From the NCBI RefSeq assembly GCF_033001325.1, contig NZ_CP133111.1, forward strand, positions 3,922,501-3,986,500: 64,000 nucleotides of DNA, read 5' to 3'. The notes beneath the pieces were generated by a model. The model saw nothing but the letters and a program-made list of their open reading frames with translations. It had not been told where the DNA came from and searched no databases. Below are positions 1 through 7,688 of this stretch, in pieces. This DNA comes from Rhodopseudomonas sp. BAL398. Lineage in GTDB: Bacteria > Pseudomonadota > Alphaproteobacteria > Rhizobiales > Xanthobacteraceae. Positions within the stretch are counted from its first letter, which is position 1; each line of letters begins with the position of its first letter. A program made the translations under genes and the position numbers.

Positions 1-1
1 G

Positions 2-655
2 AAAAACCCGCTCGGCGTCATTCTCGGCCGCACCGAAATGCTGACCGAGCTGGTCAGCGCCGACGCCTCGAAGGAGAGCATTATCGCCCAGGTCGAGCAT
101 ATCCGCGACGCCAGCCGGCGGCTGACCGCGATGGTCGACCATCTGATCTCGGACGCGATGGCCGACGCCTTCGACATCTCGATCCGCCTCGAGCCGGTCG
201 ATCTGTCCGCTTTGGTCGGCGAAGTCGCCGAGGCGAACCGGCCGCTGGCACAGAACAAGCAGCAGCAGATCGAGGTGTCGACGCCGGCGGCGCAGATCGC
301 GCTGTGCGATTCCGACCGGATGCGGGAGGCGATCGACAATCTGGTCAGCAACGCCATCAAATACAGCCCGATCGGCGGCACCATCGCGCTGCGGGTCGAC
401 AGCAACGAGGACGGCTCGGTGATCCGCGTCACCGATCAGGGCGCCGGGCTGTCGCCGGAGGATCTCGGCCGGCTGTTCGGCCGGTTTCAGCGGCTGTCGG
501 CGAAGCCGACCGCCGGCGAAAGCTCCACCGGGCTCGGCCTGTCGATCGTCAAGAAGATCGTCGACATGCATGGCGGCCGTGTCAGCGCCGACAGTCCCGG
601 CCCCGGCGGCGGCGCCACCTTCACCATCATCCTGCCGACGGCGGCCGCGTCATGA
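2..655 (+). CDS. Sensor histidine kinase, 3' part only
   Basis: This is the C-terminal part of a two-component sensor kinase; its 5' end lies before the window. The frame is open from base 2 and begins with KNPLGVILGR, which is the segment just after the phospho-accepting His of a HisKA dimerisation domain (the His itself is outside). The HATPase_c domain follows: N box around DNLVSNAIKYSP, G1 box DQGAGL and G2 box GLGLSIVKKI, ending in the usual FTIILP strand. The stop TGA overlaps the ATG of the response regulator in an ATGA junction, so the two are translationally coupled and very probably partners. The sensed signal cannot be told because the input domain is missing. Confidence 0.9.
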   Translation, partial: KNPLGVILGRTEMLTELVSADASKESIIAQVEHIRDASRRLTAMVDHLISDAMADAFDISIRLEPVDLSALVGEVAEANRPLAQNKQQQIEVSTPAAQIALCDSDRMREAIDNLVSNAIKYSPIGGTIALRVDSNEDGSVIRVTDQGAGLSPEDLGRLFGRFQRLSAKPTAGESSTGLGLSIVKKIVDMHGGRVSADSPGPGGGATFTIILPTAAAS

Positions 656-1392
656 GCCAGAACCCGCATATCGTCGTGGTCGACGACGAAGCCCCGGCCC
701 GCGACATGGTCGGCGACTATCTGTCGATGCACGGCTTCACCGTGACGCTGTGCGACGGCGGCAGGAGCCTGCGCGCCGCGATCGCGGCCGCGGTGCCGGA
801 CCTTGTGGTGCTCGACCTCAACATGCCGGAGGAAGACGGGCTGTCGATCATCCGCGACCTCAAGGCGCGGACCAATGTGCCGGTGATCATGCTGACGGCG
901 ACCGCGAGCCCGATCGACCGCGTCGTCGGACTCGAACTCGGCGCCGACGATTACATCGCCAAGCCCTGCGAGCTGCGCGAATTGATGGCGCGGATCCGCT
1001 CGGTGCTGCGCCGGAGCGCGCCGGCGAAACCGGCCGCGGCGACCGGCCCCGCCGCGGCCGCGCCGGCAACCGATCGGCTGGTGCGGTTCGGCACCAAATG
1101 GCTCGATCTCGAGGCCCAGGCGCTGCGCGACGACGACGGCAATGAACACCCGCTGACGGCGTCCGAATTCGGCCTGCTCAAAGTGTTCGCCGCCAATCCG
1201 AAGCGGGTGCTGTCGCGGGAGCGGCTGCTGGAACTGGCCAATGCCCGCGACGCCGAGGCCTTCGATCGCGCCGTCGACCTGCGGATCATGCGGATCCGGC
1301 GCAAGATCGAGCCCGACCCGTCAAAACCCGCAGTGATCCGCACCATCCGGGGCGGCGGCTATCTGTTCTCGCCCGCCGTAGAGCCCGCGTAA
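652..1392 (+). CDS. OmpR/PhoB-family response regulator
   Basis: A 246-aa DNA-binding response regulator. The receiver domain covers about residues 6-118, with acidic residues D11/D12, phospho-acceptor D55 in VVLDLNMP and conserved K104 in IAKP. An Ala/Pro-rich linker (about 125-140) leads to a winged-helix Trans_reg_C domain ending in IRTIRGGGYLF. The ATG at 652 was chosen because it overlaps the kinase stop (ATGA); the same frame is open further upstream, but only inside the kinase gene. It presumably takes its phosphate from that kinase. Target genes are unknown; the ECF sigma gene lies 191 bp downstream on the same strand. Confidence 0.93.
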   Translation: MSQNPHIVVVDDEAPARDMVGDYLSMHGFTVTLCDGGRSLRAAIAAAVPDLVVLDLNMPEEDGLSIIRDLKARTNVPVIMLTATASPIDRVVGLELGADDYIAKPCELRELMARIRSVLRRSAPAKPAAATGPAAAAPATDRLVRFGTKWLDLEAQALRDDDGNEHPLTASEFGLLKVFAANPKRVLSRERLLELANARDAEAFDRAVDLRIMRIRRKIEPDPSKPAVIRTIRGGGYLFSPAVEPA

Positions 1393-1527
1393 TTTCCAGT
1401 TCGCGAAATTAATCGCTGAAATTTTCGGAATTTCCGACCGAATGTGTCGTCGCAGGGCCGCCAACGAAACATCTCGGCCGGCCGACGAAACCATTTTCCA
1501 CTTTTCGCGCAGACGTCCCGAAACCGA

Positions 1528-1555
1528 GGCTGGCTAGTAATCCTCCTAGCCAGCC
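1528..1555 (+). promoter_or_regulatory. 10-bp inverted repeat ahead of the ECF sigma gene
   Basis: GGCTGGCTAG at 1528-1537 and CTAGCCAGCC at 1546-1555 are perfect inverted repeats with an 8-base spacer, ending 28 bases before the sigma factor start codon. It could be an operator, possibly for the regulator encoded just upstream, or an mRNA leader hairpin. Function is inference. Confidence 0.4.
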
Positions 1556-1583
1556 GTCCAGCGGTGCATCACGGGAGCCAGCC

Positions 1584-2195
1584 ATGCAGAACGTCATTGC
1601 CCTCAACGACGCCAGCCGCCAGGGCATCATCGCCGCACGGGCCACCACGGATGAGATGCTGCTGGTCGGCATTGCCGCCGGCGACCGCACGGCGATGCAC
1701 ACGCTTTACACGCGGCATCATCTGCGGGTGTTCCGTTTCATCCTGCGCATGGTGCGCGACGCCGCGGCGGCCGAGGATCTGGTCAGCCAGGTGTTTCTCG
1801 ACGTCTGGCGCACCGCCGGCCAATTCGAAGGGCGCGCCCAGGTGTCGACCTGGCTGCTGTCGATCGCGCGCTTCAAGGCGCTGACCTCGCTGCGCCAGCG
1901 CCGGCACGAAGACATCGAGCAGGCCGACGTGCTCGAGATCGTCGACGGCGCCGACACGCCGGAAGCCGCGCTCGAGCGCAGCCGCACCAATGCCATTCTG
2001 CGCGCCTGCGTCGCCCAGCTGTCGGAGGCTCATCGCGAAATCATCAACCTCGTCTACTACCACGAAAAGTCGGTGGAGGAGGTCGGCCGCATCATCGGCA
2101 TTCCGCAGAGCACGGTGAAGACCCGGATGTTCTATGCCCGCAAGCAGCTCGCCGAATTGCTCAAGCGCCACGGCATCGAAAACCTCGCGGCGTGA
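1584..2195 (+). CDS. ECF-type RNA polymerase sigma factor
   Basis: A 203-aa sigma-70 family protein of the extracytoplasmic-function class: sigma region 2 at about residues 40-105 (YTRHHLRVFRFILRMV, then AEDLVSQVFLDVW) and region 4 at about 135-190, with the helix-turn-helix VEEVGRIIGIPQSTVKTRM. Region 3 is absent, as is normal for the class. The ATG at 1584 has a GGGAG ribosome site 7 bases upstream. No anti-sigma gene follows on the same strand, which is unusual for ECF factors; a partner could be elsewhere or be the two-component pair upstream. Promoter specificity cannot be read from the sequence. Confidence 0.92.
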   Translation: MQNVIALNDASRQGIIAARATTDEMLLVGIAAGDRTAMHTLYTRHHLRVFRFILRMVRDAAAAEDLVSQVFLDVWRTAGQFEGRAQVSTWLLSIARFKALTSLRQRRHEDIEQADVLEIVDGADTPEAALERSRTNAILRACVAQLSEAHREIINLVYYHEKSVEEVGRIIGIPQSTVKTRMFYARKQLAELLKRHGIENLAA

Positions 2196-2298
2196 GCGGA
2201 CAGGCGCGCGCCCGTCGCGGGCAATCGCGATGATGCGGACCATTTTGGTACACCATTAAAATTTGGAAACCATTGCCGCCGGATCGCCGCAATCTTTG

Positions 2299-2439
2299 AT
2301 GGCGGCGGCACAAAATGAGCCGACCGCAGACATAAAGTGGAAAGACTTCGGCGCTAGAAATCTCGCTACCAATACGGCCGAGGTCTGCCCGATCTCAGGC
2401 GACGGCATTCCCCGCCGCCCGCTGATTCAGTCAACCTAA
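2299..2439 (+). CDS. Possible 46-aa micro-ORF (or small RNA) before a terminator
   Basis: The spacer between the sigma gene and atpB (about 450 bases) has no long gene. An ATG-to-TAA frame of 46 codons starts MAAAQNEPTADIKWKDFG and stops 11 bases before a strong rho-independent terminator, which shows that something here is transcribed rightwards. No clear Shine-Dalgarno is seen and G/C at third positions is lower than in neighbouring genes. The product could therefore be a small RNA instead. It is not recognised as a known family. Confidence 0.3.
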   Translation: MAAAQNEPTADIKWKDFGARNLATNTAEVCPISGDGIPRRPLIQST

Positions 2440-2450
2440 GCCTCCAGCGA

Positions 2451-2480
2451 CCCGGACGAGGTGCCCCTCGTCCGGGTTTT
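2451..2480 (+). terminator. Rho-independent terminator
   Basis: CCCGGACGAG (2451-2460) pairs perfectly with CTCGTCCGGG (2467-2476) over a 6-base loop and is followed by TTTT. It ends whatever is transcribed rightwards from the sigma-factor region. Confidence 0.8.
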
Positions 2481-2648
2481 GCTGTTTCTGGCAGGTGGTT
2501 CTGGTGCGCGACAGGCGATCCGGCATTGGCCGCGCGGCGTCACGGATTTGGATCGGAATCGAAGCTGCCGGTGCCGCTCGGCATCGACCGGACCGCAACA
2601 GCGGCCGTTCTGCATTTCCCGATATCACCGCCAAAGCTGCGCGCGGAT

Positions 2649-3401
2649 TCAGTGGCCCGGATGGATCGCATTGCGAAGATAGATGCAGGTCAGCACGGCG
2701 AAGACATAGGCTTGCAGAAACGCCACCAGCAGTTCCAACGCCGTCAATGCGACCGTCAGCGCAAGCGGAAACACCGCGCCGACGATGCCGACGGCTCCGA
2801 AGGAGCCGAGCATGCCGACAAAACCGGCGAATACTTTCAATGCGATATGGCCAGCAAGCAGGTTCGCGAACAGGCGCACCGAATGCGACACCGGCGTCAG
2901 CAGAAACGTGAGGATCTCGATCGGGACTACGATCGGGAGCACATAGACCGCAACGCCTGATGGCACGAACAACTTGAAGAAGCTCAGACCGTTCCGATAG
3001 AGGCCGTAGAACAGCACAATGAAGAACACCAACAGCGCCAGGGCGGCAGTCACGATCAAATGGCTGGAGACCGTGAATGTGTAGGGAACGATCCCGATCA
3101 GGTTCGAAACGCAGACGAATGAGAATAACGAAAACACCAGCGGGAAGAATTTCATCCCTTCAGGGCCAGCGGTACTCCTGACCATGTCCGCCACGAATTG
3201 ATAACAAAGCTCGGCCATCGATTGAAAGCGCCCAGGGACAAGCTGCCGCTTGGCGACACCGCCAATCATGACCAGCGCGATCATGGCCACCGACAAAAAC
3301 ATGTAGGCTGACGAGTTGGTGAAGGAGATTTCCTGTCCGCCGATATGGCCGATCACGAACAGGCTGCTGATATTGAACTGATGAATGGGGTCGATCGCCA
3401 T
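2649..3401 (-). CDS. atpB: F0F1 ATP synthase subunit a, orphan copy
   Basis: A 250-aa integral membrane protein that matches ATP synthase subunit a from end to end: start MAIDPIHQF, middle EGMKFFPLVFSLF, and the proton-channel helix SVRLFANLLAGH, which contains the essential arginine, ending NAIHPGH. Subunit a forms the proton half-channels beside the c-ring. Normally atpB sits in an atpI-atpB-atpE-atpF cluster; here no other ATP synthase gene is adjacent. The base composition is visibly lower in GC than its neighbours (33 of 60 bases in 3001-3060). It looks like a divergent second copy or an acquired gene; whether it assembles with the main complex is unknown. Confidence 0.9.
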   Translation of the reverse strand: MAIDPIHQFNISSLFVIGHIGGQEISFTNSSAYMFLSVAMIALVMIGGVAKRQLVPGRFQSMAELCYQFVADMVRSTAGPEGMKFFPLVFSLFSFVCVSNLIGIVPYTFTVSSHLIVTAALALLVFFIVLFYGLYRNGLSFFKLFVPSGVAVYVLPIVVPIEILTFLLTPVSHSVRLFANLLAGHIALKVFAGFVGMLGSFGAVGIVGAVFPLALTVALTALELLVAFLQAYVFAVLTCIYLRNAIHPGH

Positions 3402-3491
3402 GCGCCGCTCCGGATCGCTACCGTCATCGGGGATTTTGGCGGATCGGTCGGAGGCAGGCTTATCGAATTCTGAAATCGCCTGATCGAATTG

Positions 3492-4589
3492 TCAGTTCGA
3501 TCGATCGGTCGCCGCGATGGCGCCGGTCGGCCGCCCGGCGAGGGCGATCTGCCGGAATTCGGTCGGCGTCACGCCGGCGTCTGCCTTGAAGGCGCGGTTG
3601 AACGGCGTGACGGACTGGAAGCCGGCATCCAGGGCAATCGTCAAGATCGGAACGTCGATCTGCTTGGGATCCGCCAAGGCCGCCTTGGCCTCGTCGATTC
3701 GGTAGCGATTGACGAAGGCGTTGAAATTGCGGTGGCCCAGGTCCTGATTGATCAGCGTTCGCAAGCGATGTTCGGGCAGGCCGAGCTTGACCGCCAGCGC
3801 GGCGATGGTCAGGCCTTCCTGCCGATAGGCCCGCTCGACCCGCATCAGATTGTCCAACCGCCGCAGCCAGGCCGGATTCGACGGGGCCAACCCGGCCCGC
3901 GCCGCCACCGCCGTATTGCGCGCGACGTGCGCAACTGCACCGGCCGGCGCCGGTTGCGCCATGAATTGCGGAAACGAGGTCCATACGCCGAGCAATGCCA
4001 GCACACCGAGACCGAAGGCAGAACCAAGACTGACGGAATCCCAAGAAATCGCGGCGAGCCCGAAGGCGGCGTTGACGACACAGAACGCCGTCCCCAACAG
4101 CAAAGAGGCGATCAGCGATCTGCGGTGGCCCGCAACCAGATCGGCGCGCCAGCCTGGCAGTGTCTGCGTCGCAGCCAGCAGGGCGAGCCCCATCGAGGCC
4201 AGGGCAAACAGACGGCCGCTTGTTGCGCTGAGCGGCAGCGACACCGTCGATCCGCAATAGGCGAACAGGCCGAGCCCGGCGACGAGCAGCCAGATCGCCA
4301 AGTGGTAAGGCCGCACGGAAAATCCGTTGCTGAAGACGGCCAGCGCCCACAACCAGAAGATCACCGGCAAGCCAGTAAAGAGCATCACAAGCGGCGCGGT
4401 CCAGCCGAACCTCCCCAGAGGAAAGAACGGCGCGGTCGAAATCGCGAAGGCGGCCACTCCCACGCAAAGGGCGATGCGCAGCAGCGTCAGCGTGCGGAAT
4501 GGGCGATCGCGCAGCAGGAGCGCGCAGACGATCAGAGCCAAGCCAACGGCAGCGCCGCGCAGACCGAGATCAAGGGCCGTCAACGCCAT
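3492..4589 (-). CDS. Membrane-anchored AraC-family transcriptional regulator
   Basis: A 365-aa protein with two parts. Residues 1 to about 210 contain roughly seven hydrophobic helices, resembling a membrane sensor module. Residues about 240-345 form an AraC/XylS DNA-binding domain with the first helix-turn-helix in LTIAALAVKLGLPEHRLRTL and the second around ILTIALDAGFQSVTPFNRAF. Such fusions are taken to sense a signal in the membrane and regulate directly. It lies between orphan atpB and the divergently transcribed cioAB genes (spacer about 285 bp), so regulation of cioAB is possible but unproved. Confidence 0.88.
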   Translation of the reverse strand: MALTALDLGLRGAAVGLALIVCALLLRDRPFRTLTLLRIALCVGVAAFAISTAPFFPLGRFGWTAPLVMLFTGLPVIFWLWALAVFSNGFSVRPYHLAIWLLVAGLGLFAYCGSTVSLPLSATSGRLFALASMGLALLAATQTLPGWRADLVAGHRRSLIASLLLGTAFCVVNAAFGLAAISWDSVSLGSAFGLGVLALLGVWTSFPQFMAQPAPAGAVAHVARNTAVAARAGLAPSNPAWLRRLDNLMRVERAYRQEGLTIAALAVKLGLPEHRLRTLINQDLGHRNFNAFVNRYRIDEAKAALADPKQIDVPILTIALDAGFQSVTPFNRAFKADAGVTPTEFRQIALAGRPTGAIAATDRSN

Positions 4590-4873
4590 CGCAACAGTCG
4601 CCTTCCGCCTCTTCAGAATTCGGCCGCCGAGGTCAGGCTAGCGCCTTCACGGCTCGGGATAAAGTGAATTTGGTCGCAACTGTTCTGCGGTATCGCACTG
4701 CGGAGGTTTCGAGCTAAAGGCGACGTGACACAAGTTGGTGAGCCGCGCGATCGATCTTGCCAAAGCCTTCAGTTCAGCTGGTTTCTCGCATTCCCAACAC
4801 GGCAGCATCGCGTCCTGCGCAATATCAACGTCGTGGACCCTGTGTTATACGCGCGGCGTTATCACAACGACGG

Positions 4874-6289
4874 ATGGCCTTGATGTTCGACGGTTTGGAT
4901 GCGGTGGTGCTGGCGCGGGCGCAATTTGCCTTCACGATGTCGTTCCACATTATCTTTCCCGCGTTCTCGATCGGGCTGGCCTCCTATCTGGCGGTGCTGG
5001 AAGCGCTGTGGCTGTGGACCGGCCGCGAGGTCTTCATCAACCTGTTCAATTACTGGATGAAGATCTTCGCCATCGCCTTCGGCATGGGCGTGGTCTCCGG
5101 TATCGTGATGTCGTACCAGTTCGGCACCAACTGGTCGGCGTTCTCCGACAAGACCGGCCCGGTGCTCGGGCCGTTGATGGCCTATGAGGTGTTGACCGCG
5201 TTCTTCCTCGAGGCCGGCTTCCTCGGCGTGATGCTGTTCGGCCTCGAACGCGTCGGACACAAATTGCATTTCGTCGCCACGCTGATGGTGGCGATCGGCA
5301 CGCTGATCTCGGCGTTCTGGATTCTGTCGGCCAATTCCTGGATGCAGACGCCGGCCGGCTACGCCGTCAACGCCGACGGCCAGTTCATCGCGCTGGACTG
5401 GTTCAAGCTGATCTTCAACCCGTCCTTTCCCTATCGGCTGCTGCACATGGTGCTGGCGGCATATCTGACCACCGCTTTGGTGGTCGGCGCGGTCGGCGCC
5501 TATCACCTGCTGCGCGACCGGTTCAAGCCGGGCCCGCGGATGATGTTCTCGATGGCGATGTGGATGCTGACGGTGGTGGCGCCGCTGCAGATCCTCGCCG
5601 GCGACCAGCACGGCCTCAACACGCTCGAGCATCAGCCCGCCAAGGTGATGGCGATGGAAGGCCATTATCAAAGCCATCCCGACGGCGCGCCGCTGATCCT
5701 GTTCGGCCTGCCGGACCAGGACGCCGCAATGGTGCGCTATGCGCTGCAGATCCCCAAATTGTCGTCGCTGATCCTGAAACATTCGCTGGATGCGCCGCTC
5801 GCCGGGCTCGACACCATCCCGCGCCAGGACTGGCCGCCGGTGCCGATCACCTTCTGGTCGTTCCGGGTGATGATTGCGCTTGGCTTCCTGATGCTGGGGC
5901 TCGGCCTGTTCAGCCTGTGGGCGCGCTGGCGCGGCCGGCTGTTCGAGTCGCGGCTGCTGCATGGCTTCGCGCTGACGATGGGACCGGCCGGCTTCGTCGC
6001 GGTGCTGGCCGGCTGGATCACCACCGAGACCGGGCGGCAGCCCTTCACCGTATTCGGCCTGCTGCGCACCGTGGACTCGGTCTCGCCGCTGGCGGCGCCC
6101 GCGGTGGCGTGGTCGCTGATCGGCTTCATCATCGTGTATTTCGCGGTGTTCGCCGCCGGCGTGATCTATATCCTGCGGCTGATGTCGCAGCCGCCGCATC
6201 ACGGCGAACAGGGCCCGCGCGGCGACACCCCGGATCGCGCCGCCGGCATCACGCCGGCGCCGGCGATCGCCTCGAAAAGATTGGGCTAG
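4874..6289 (+). CDS. cioA: Cytochrome bd-type (CIO) quinol oxidase subunit I
   Basis: A 471-aa heme-binding subunit of a cytochrome bd-type ubiquinol oxidase, which reduces oxygen to water in the inner membrane without proton pumping. Seen: SFHIIFPAF with the N-terminal heme-ligand His, GDQHGLNTLEHQPAK of the quinol (Q-loop) region, and WITTETGRQPF. The Q loop is short, which fits the cyanide-insensitive CIO branch. The family signature GRQPW reads GRQPF here. The frame extends upstream to 4757, but homology begins at about 4874; ATG 4883 is an alternative. The stop is 3 bases before cioB, and DUF2474 follows. Confidence 0.93.
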   Translation: MALMFDGLDAVVLARAQFAFTMSFHIIFPAFSIGLASYLAVLEALWLWTGREVFINLFNYWMKIFAIAFGMGVVSGIVMSYQFGTNWSAFSDKTGPVLGPLMAYEVLTAFFLEAGFLGVMLFGLERVGHKLHFVATLMVAIGTLISAFWILSANSWMQTPAGYAVNADGQFIALDWFKLIFNPSFPYRLLHMVLAAYLTTALVVGAVGAYHLLRDRFKPGPRMMFSMAMWMLTVVAPLQILAGDQHGLNTLEHQPAKVMAMEGHYQSHPDGAPLILFGLPDQDAAMVRYALQIPKLSSLILKHSLDAPLAGLDTIPRQDWPPVPITFWSFRVMIALGFLMLGLGLFSLWARWRGRLFESRLLHGFALTMGPAGFVAVLAGWITTETGRQPFTVFGLLRTVDSVSPLAAPAVAWSLIGFIIVYFAVFAAGVIYILRLMSQPPHHGEQGPRGDTPDRAAGITPAPAIASKRLG

Positions 6290-6292
6290 GCC

Positions 6293-7315
6293 ATGGGGAT
6301 GGGATTGGACATCAATTTCGATCTGGCCACGGTGTGGGCCTTCATCATCGCCTTCGCGGTGTTCGTCTATGTGGTGATGGACGGCTTCGATCTCGGGCTC
6401 GGGATGCTGTTTCCGCTGTTTCCCCACAAGGCCGACCGCGACGTGATGATGAACTCGGTGGCGCCGGTATGGGACGGCAACGAGACCTGGCTGGTGCTGG
6501 GCGGCGGCGGGCTGATGGCGGCGTTTCCGCTGGCCTATGCGGTGCTGATGCCGGCGCTGTACACGCCGATGATCGCGATGCTGCTCGGGCTCGTGTTCCG
6601 CGGCGTCGCCTTCGAATTCCGCTGGCGCACCAAGCGCGAGCGCAACCGCTGGGACGTCGCCTTCGCGGGCGGCTCACTGCTGGCGACGATGGCGCAGGGC
6701 GTGGCGCTCGGCGCCATCCTGCAGGGCGTCGTGGTCGACGGCCGGCAATATGGCGGCGGTTGGTGGGACTGGCTGACGCCGTTCAGCGTGCTCACCGGCC
6801 TGGCGCTGGTCACCGGCTATAGTCTGCTCGGCGCCACCTGGATGGTGATGAAGACCACGGGCGAGCTGCGCGAGAAGGCCTACCGGCTGAGCTGGTGGCT
6901 GCTGATGGCGATGCTGATCGCGATCGGCGCCGTCAGCATCGCCACGCCGCTGCTCAATATCGAATATGCCAATCGCTGGTTCGCCTGGCCGAATATTCTG
7001 GCCACCGCGCCGGTGCCGGTCGCGGTCGCGGCCGTGACCTTCCTGCTGCTGCGCAGCCTGAAGGCCCGGCAGGACTATCGGCCGTTCTTCCTGTCGCTGA
7101 CGCTGTTCGCGCTGGCCTATGCGGGGCTCGGCATTTCGATGTGGCCCTATATCGTGCCGCGCAGCATCACCATCTGGCAGGCGGCGGCGCCGGAGAACAG
7201 CCAGGTGTTCATGCTGTTCGGCGTCGCCGTGCTGGTGCCGATCATCCTGATCTACACCGCCTGGGCCTATTGGGTGTTTCGCGGCAAGGTCGACGCCGAA
7301 AGCGGCTACCATTGA
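6293..7315 (+). CDS. cioB: Cytochrome bd-type (CIO) quinol oxidase subunit II
   Basis: A 340-aa CydB-family membrane protein, partner of CioA, which stabilises the heme groups. Typical motifs are the start helix with YVVMDGFDLGLGML, then PVWDGNETWLVLGGGG and FRGVAFEFRW, with about eight to nine transmembrane helices and the C-terminal YTAWAYWVFRGKV. The ATG at 6293 is 3 bases after the cioA stop and the stop overlaps the TTG of the DUF2474 gene, so the three genes form one operon. Composition is like its neighbours. Confidence 0.94.
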   Translation: MGMGLDINFDLATVWAFIIAFAVFVYVVMDGFDLGLGMLFPLFPHKADRDVMMNSVAPVWDGNETWLVLGGGGLMAAFPLAYAVLMPALYTPMIAMLLGLVFRGVAFEFRWRTKRERNRWDVAFAGGSLLATMAQGVALGAILQGVVVDGRQYGGGWWDWLTPFSVLTGLALVTGYSLLGATWMVMKTTGELREKAYRLSWWLLMAMLIAIGAVSIATPLLNIEYANRWFAWPNILATAPVPVAVAAVTFLLLRSLKARQDYRPFFLSLTLFALAYAGLGISMWPYIVPRSITIWQAAAPENSQVFMLFGVAVLVPIILIYTAWAYWVFRGKVDAESGYH

Positions 7316-7440
7316 GGCCGCCCGAACCACAACGCCCGCTGTCGCGGCGCTTATTATGGTTCGTCGGATTGTGGGCCGCCGGCGTCGGCGCCGTGGCGCT
7401 GGTCTCGCTGCTGCTGCGGCTGTGGATCGCGCCGGGCTGA
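7312..7440 (+). CDS. DUF2474 single-helix accessory subunit of the CIO oxidase
   Basis: A 42-aa protein starting at a TTG that overlaps the cioB stop (TTGA). After a short basic head (RPLSRRLLWFVGLW) it has one hydrophobic helix ending in a second arginine-containing stretch (LLLRLWIAPG). Proteins of this size and pattern are the DUF2474 family, commonly encoded right after cyanide-insensitive oxidase genes and considered the counterpart of CydX. It is too short and has too rare a start codon for default gene callers. No clear ribosome site is seen, so translation is probably coupled to cioB. Confidence 0.75.
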   Translation: MRPPEPQRPLSRRLLWFVGLWAAGVGAVALVSLLLRLWIAPG

Positions 7441-7540
7441 GCCGAGGCGGCACGCCGGCCGCATTGGATAGGCCCGTCGATCAGGTGGCGCACGGGGCGC
7501 CATCGCCGGATCATGTCGCGAGGCGCGCCATCCCCACAGT

Positions 7541-7650
7541 GTCATCGCCCGGCTTGACCGGGCGACCCAGTATTCCAGAGCGCCTGCGATAAACAACAGG
7601 CGCTCTGCAATACTGGGCCACCCGCTTTCGCGGGTGGTGACGTTTTTTTT
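7541..7650 (+). terminator. Long palindromic repeat ending in a T8 run
   Basis: Nested inverted repeats (GCCCGG/CCGGGC, CCCAGTATT/AATACTGGG, GAGCGCCTG/CAGGCGCTC, CACCCGC/GCGGGTG) fill 7541-7642 and are followed by eight T residues. It is one of several spacer repeat families in the window (called family F here) and probably also terminates the cio operon. Confidence 0.7.
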
Positions 7651-7688
7651 GTCGCGCCGCTATCGTCGTCTCGATCGCCCTTCGGCGT

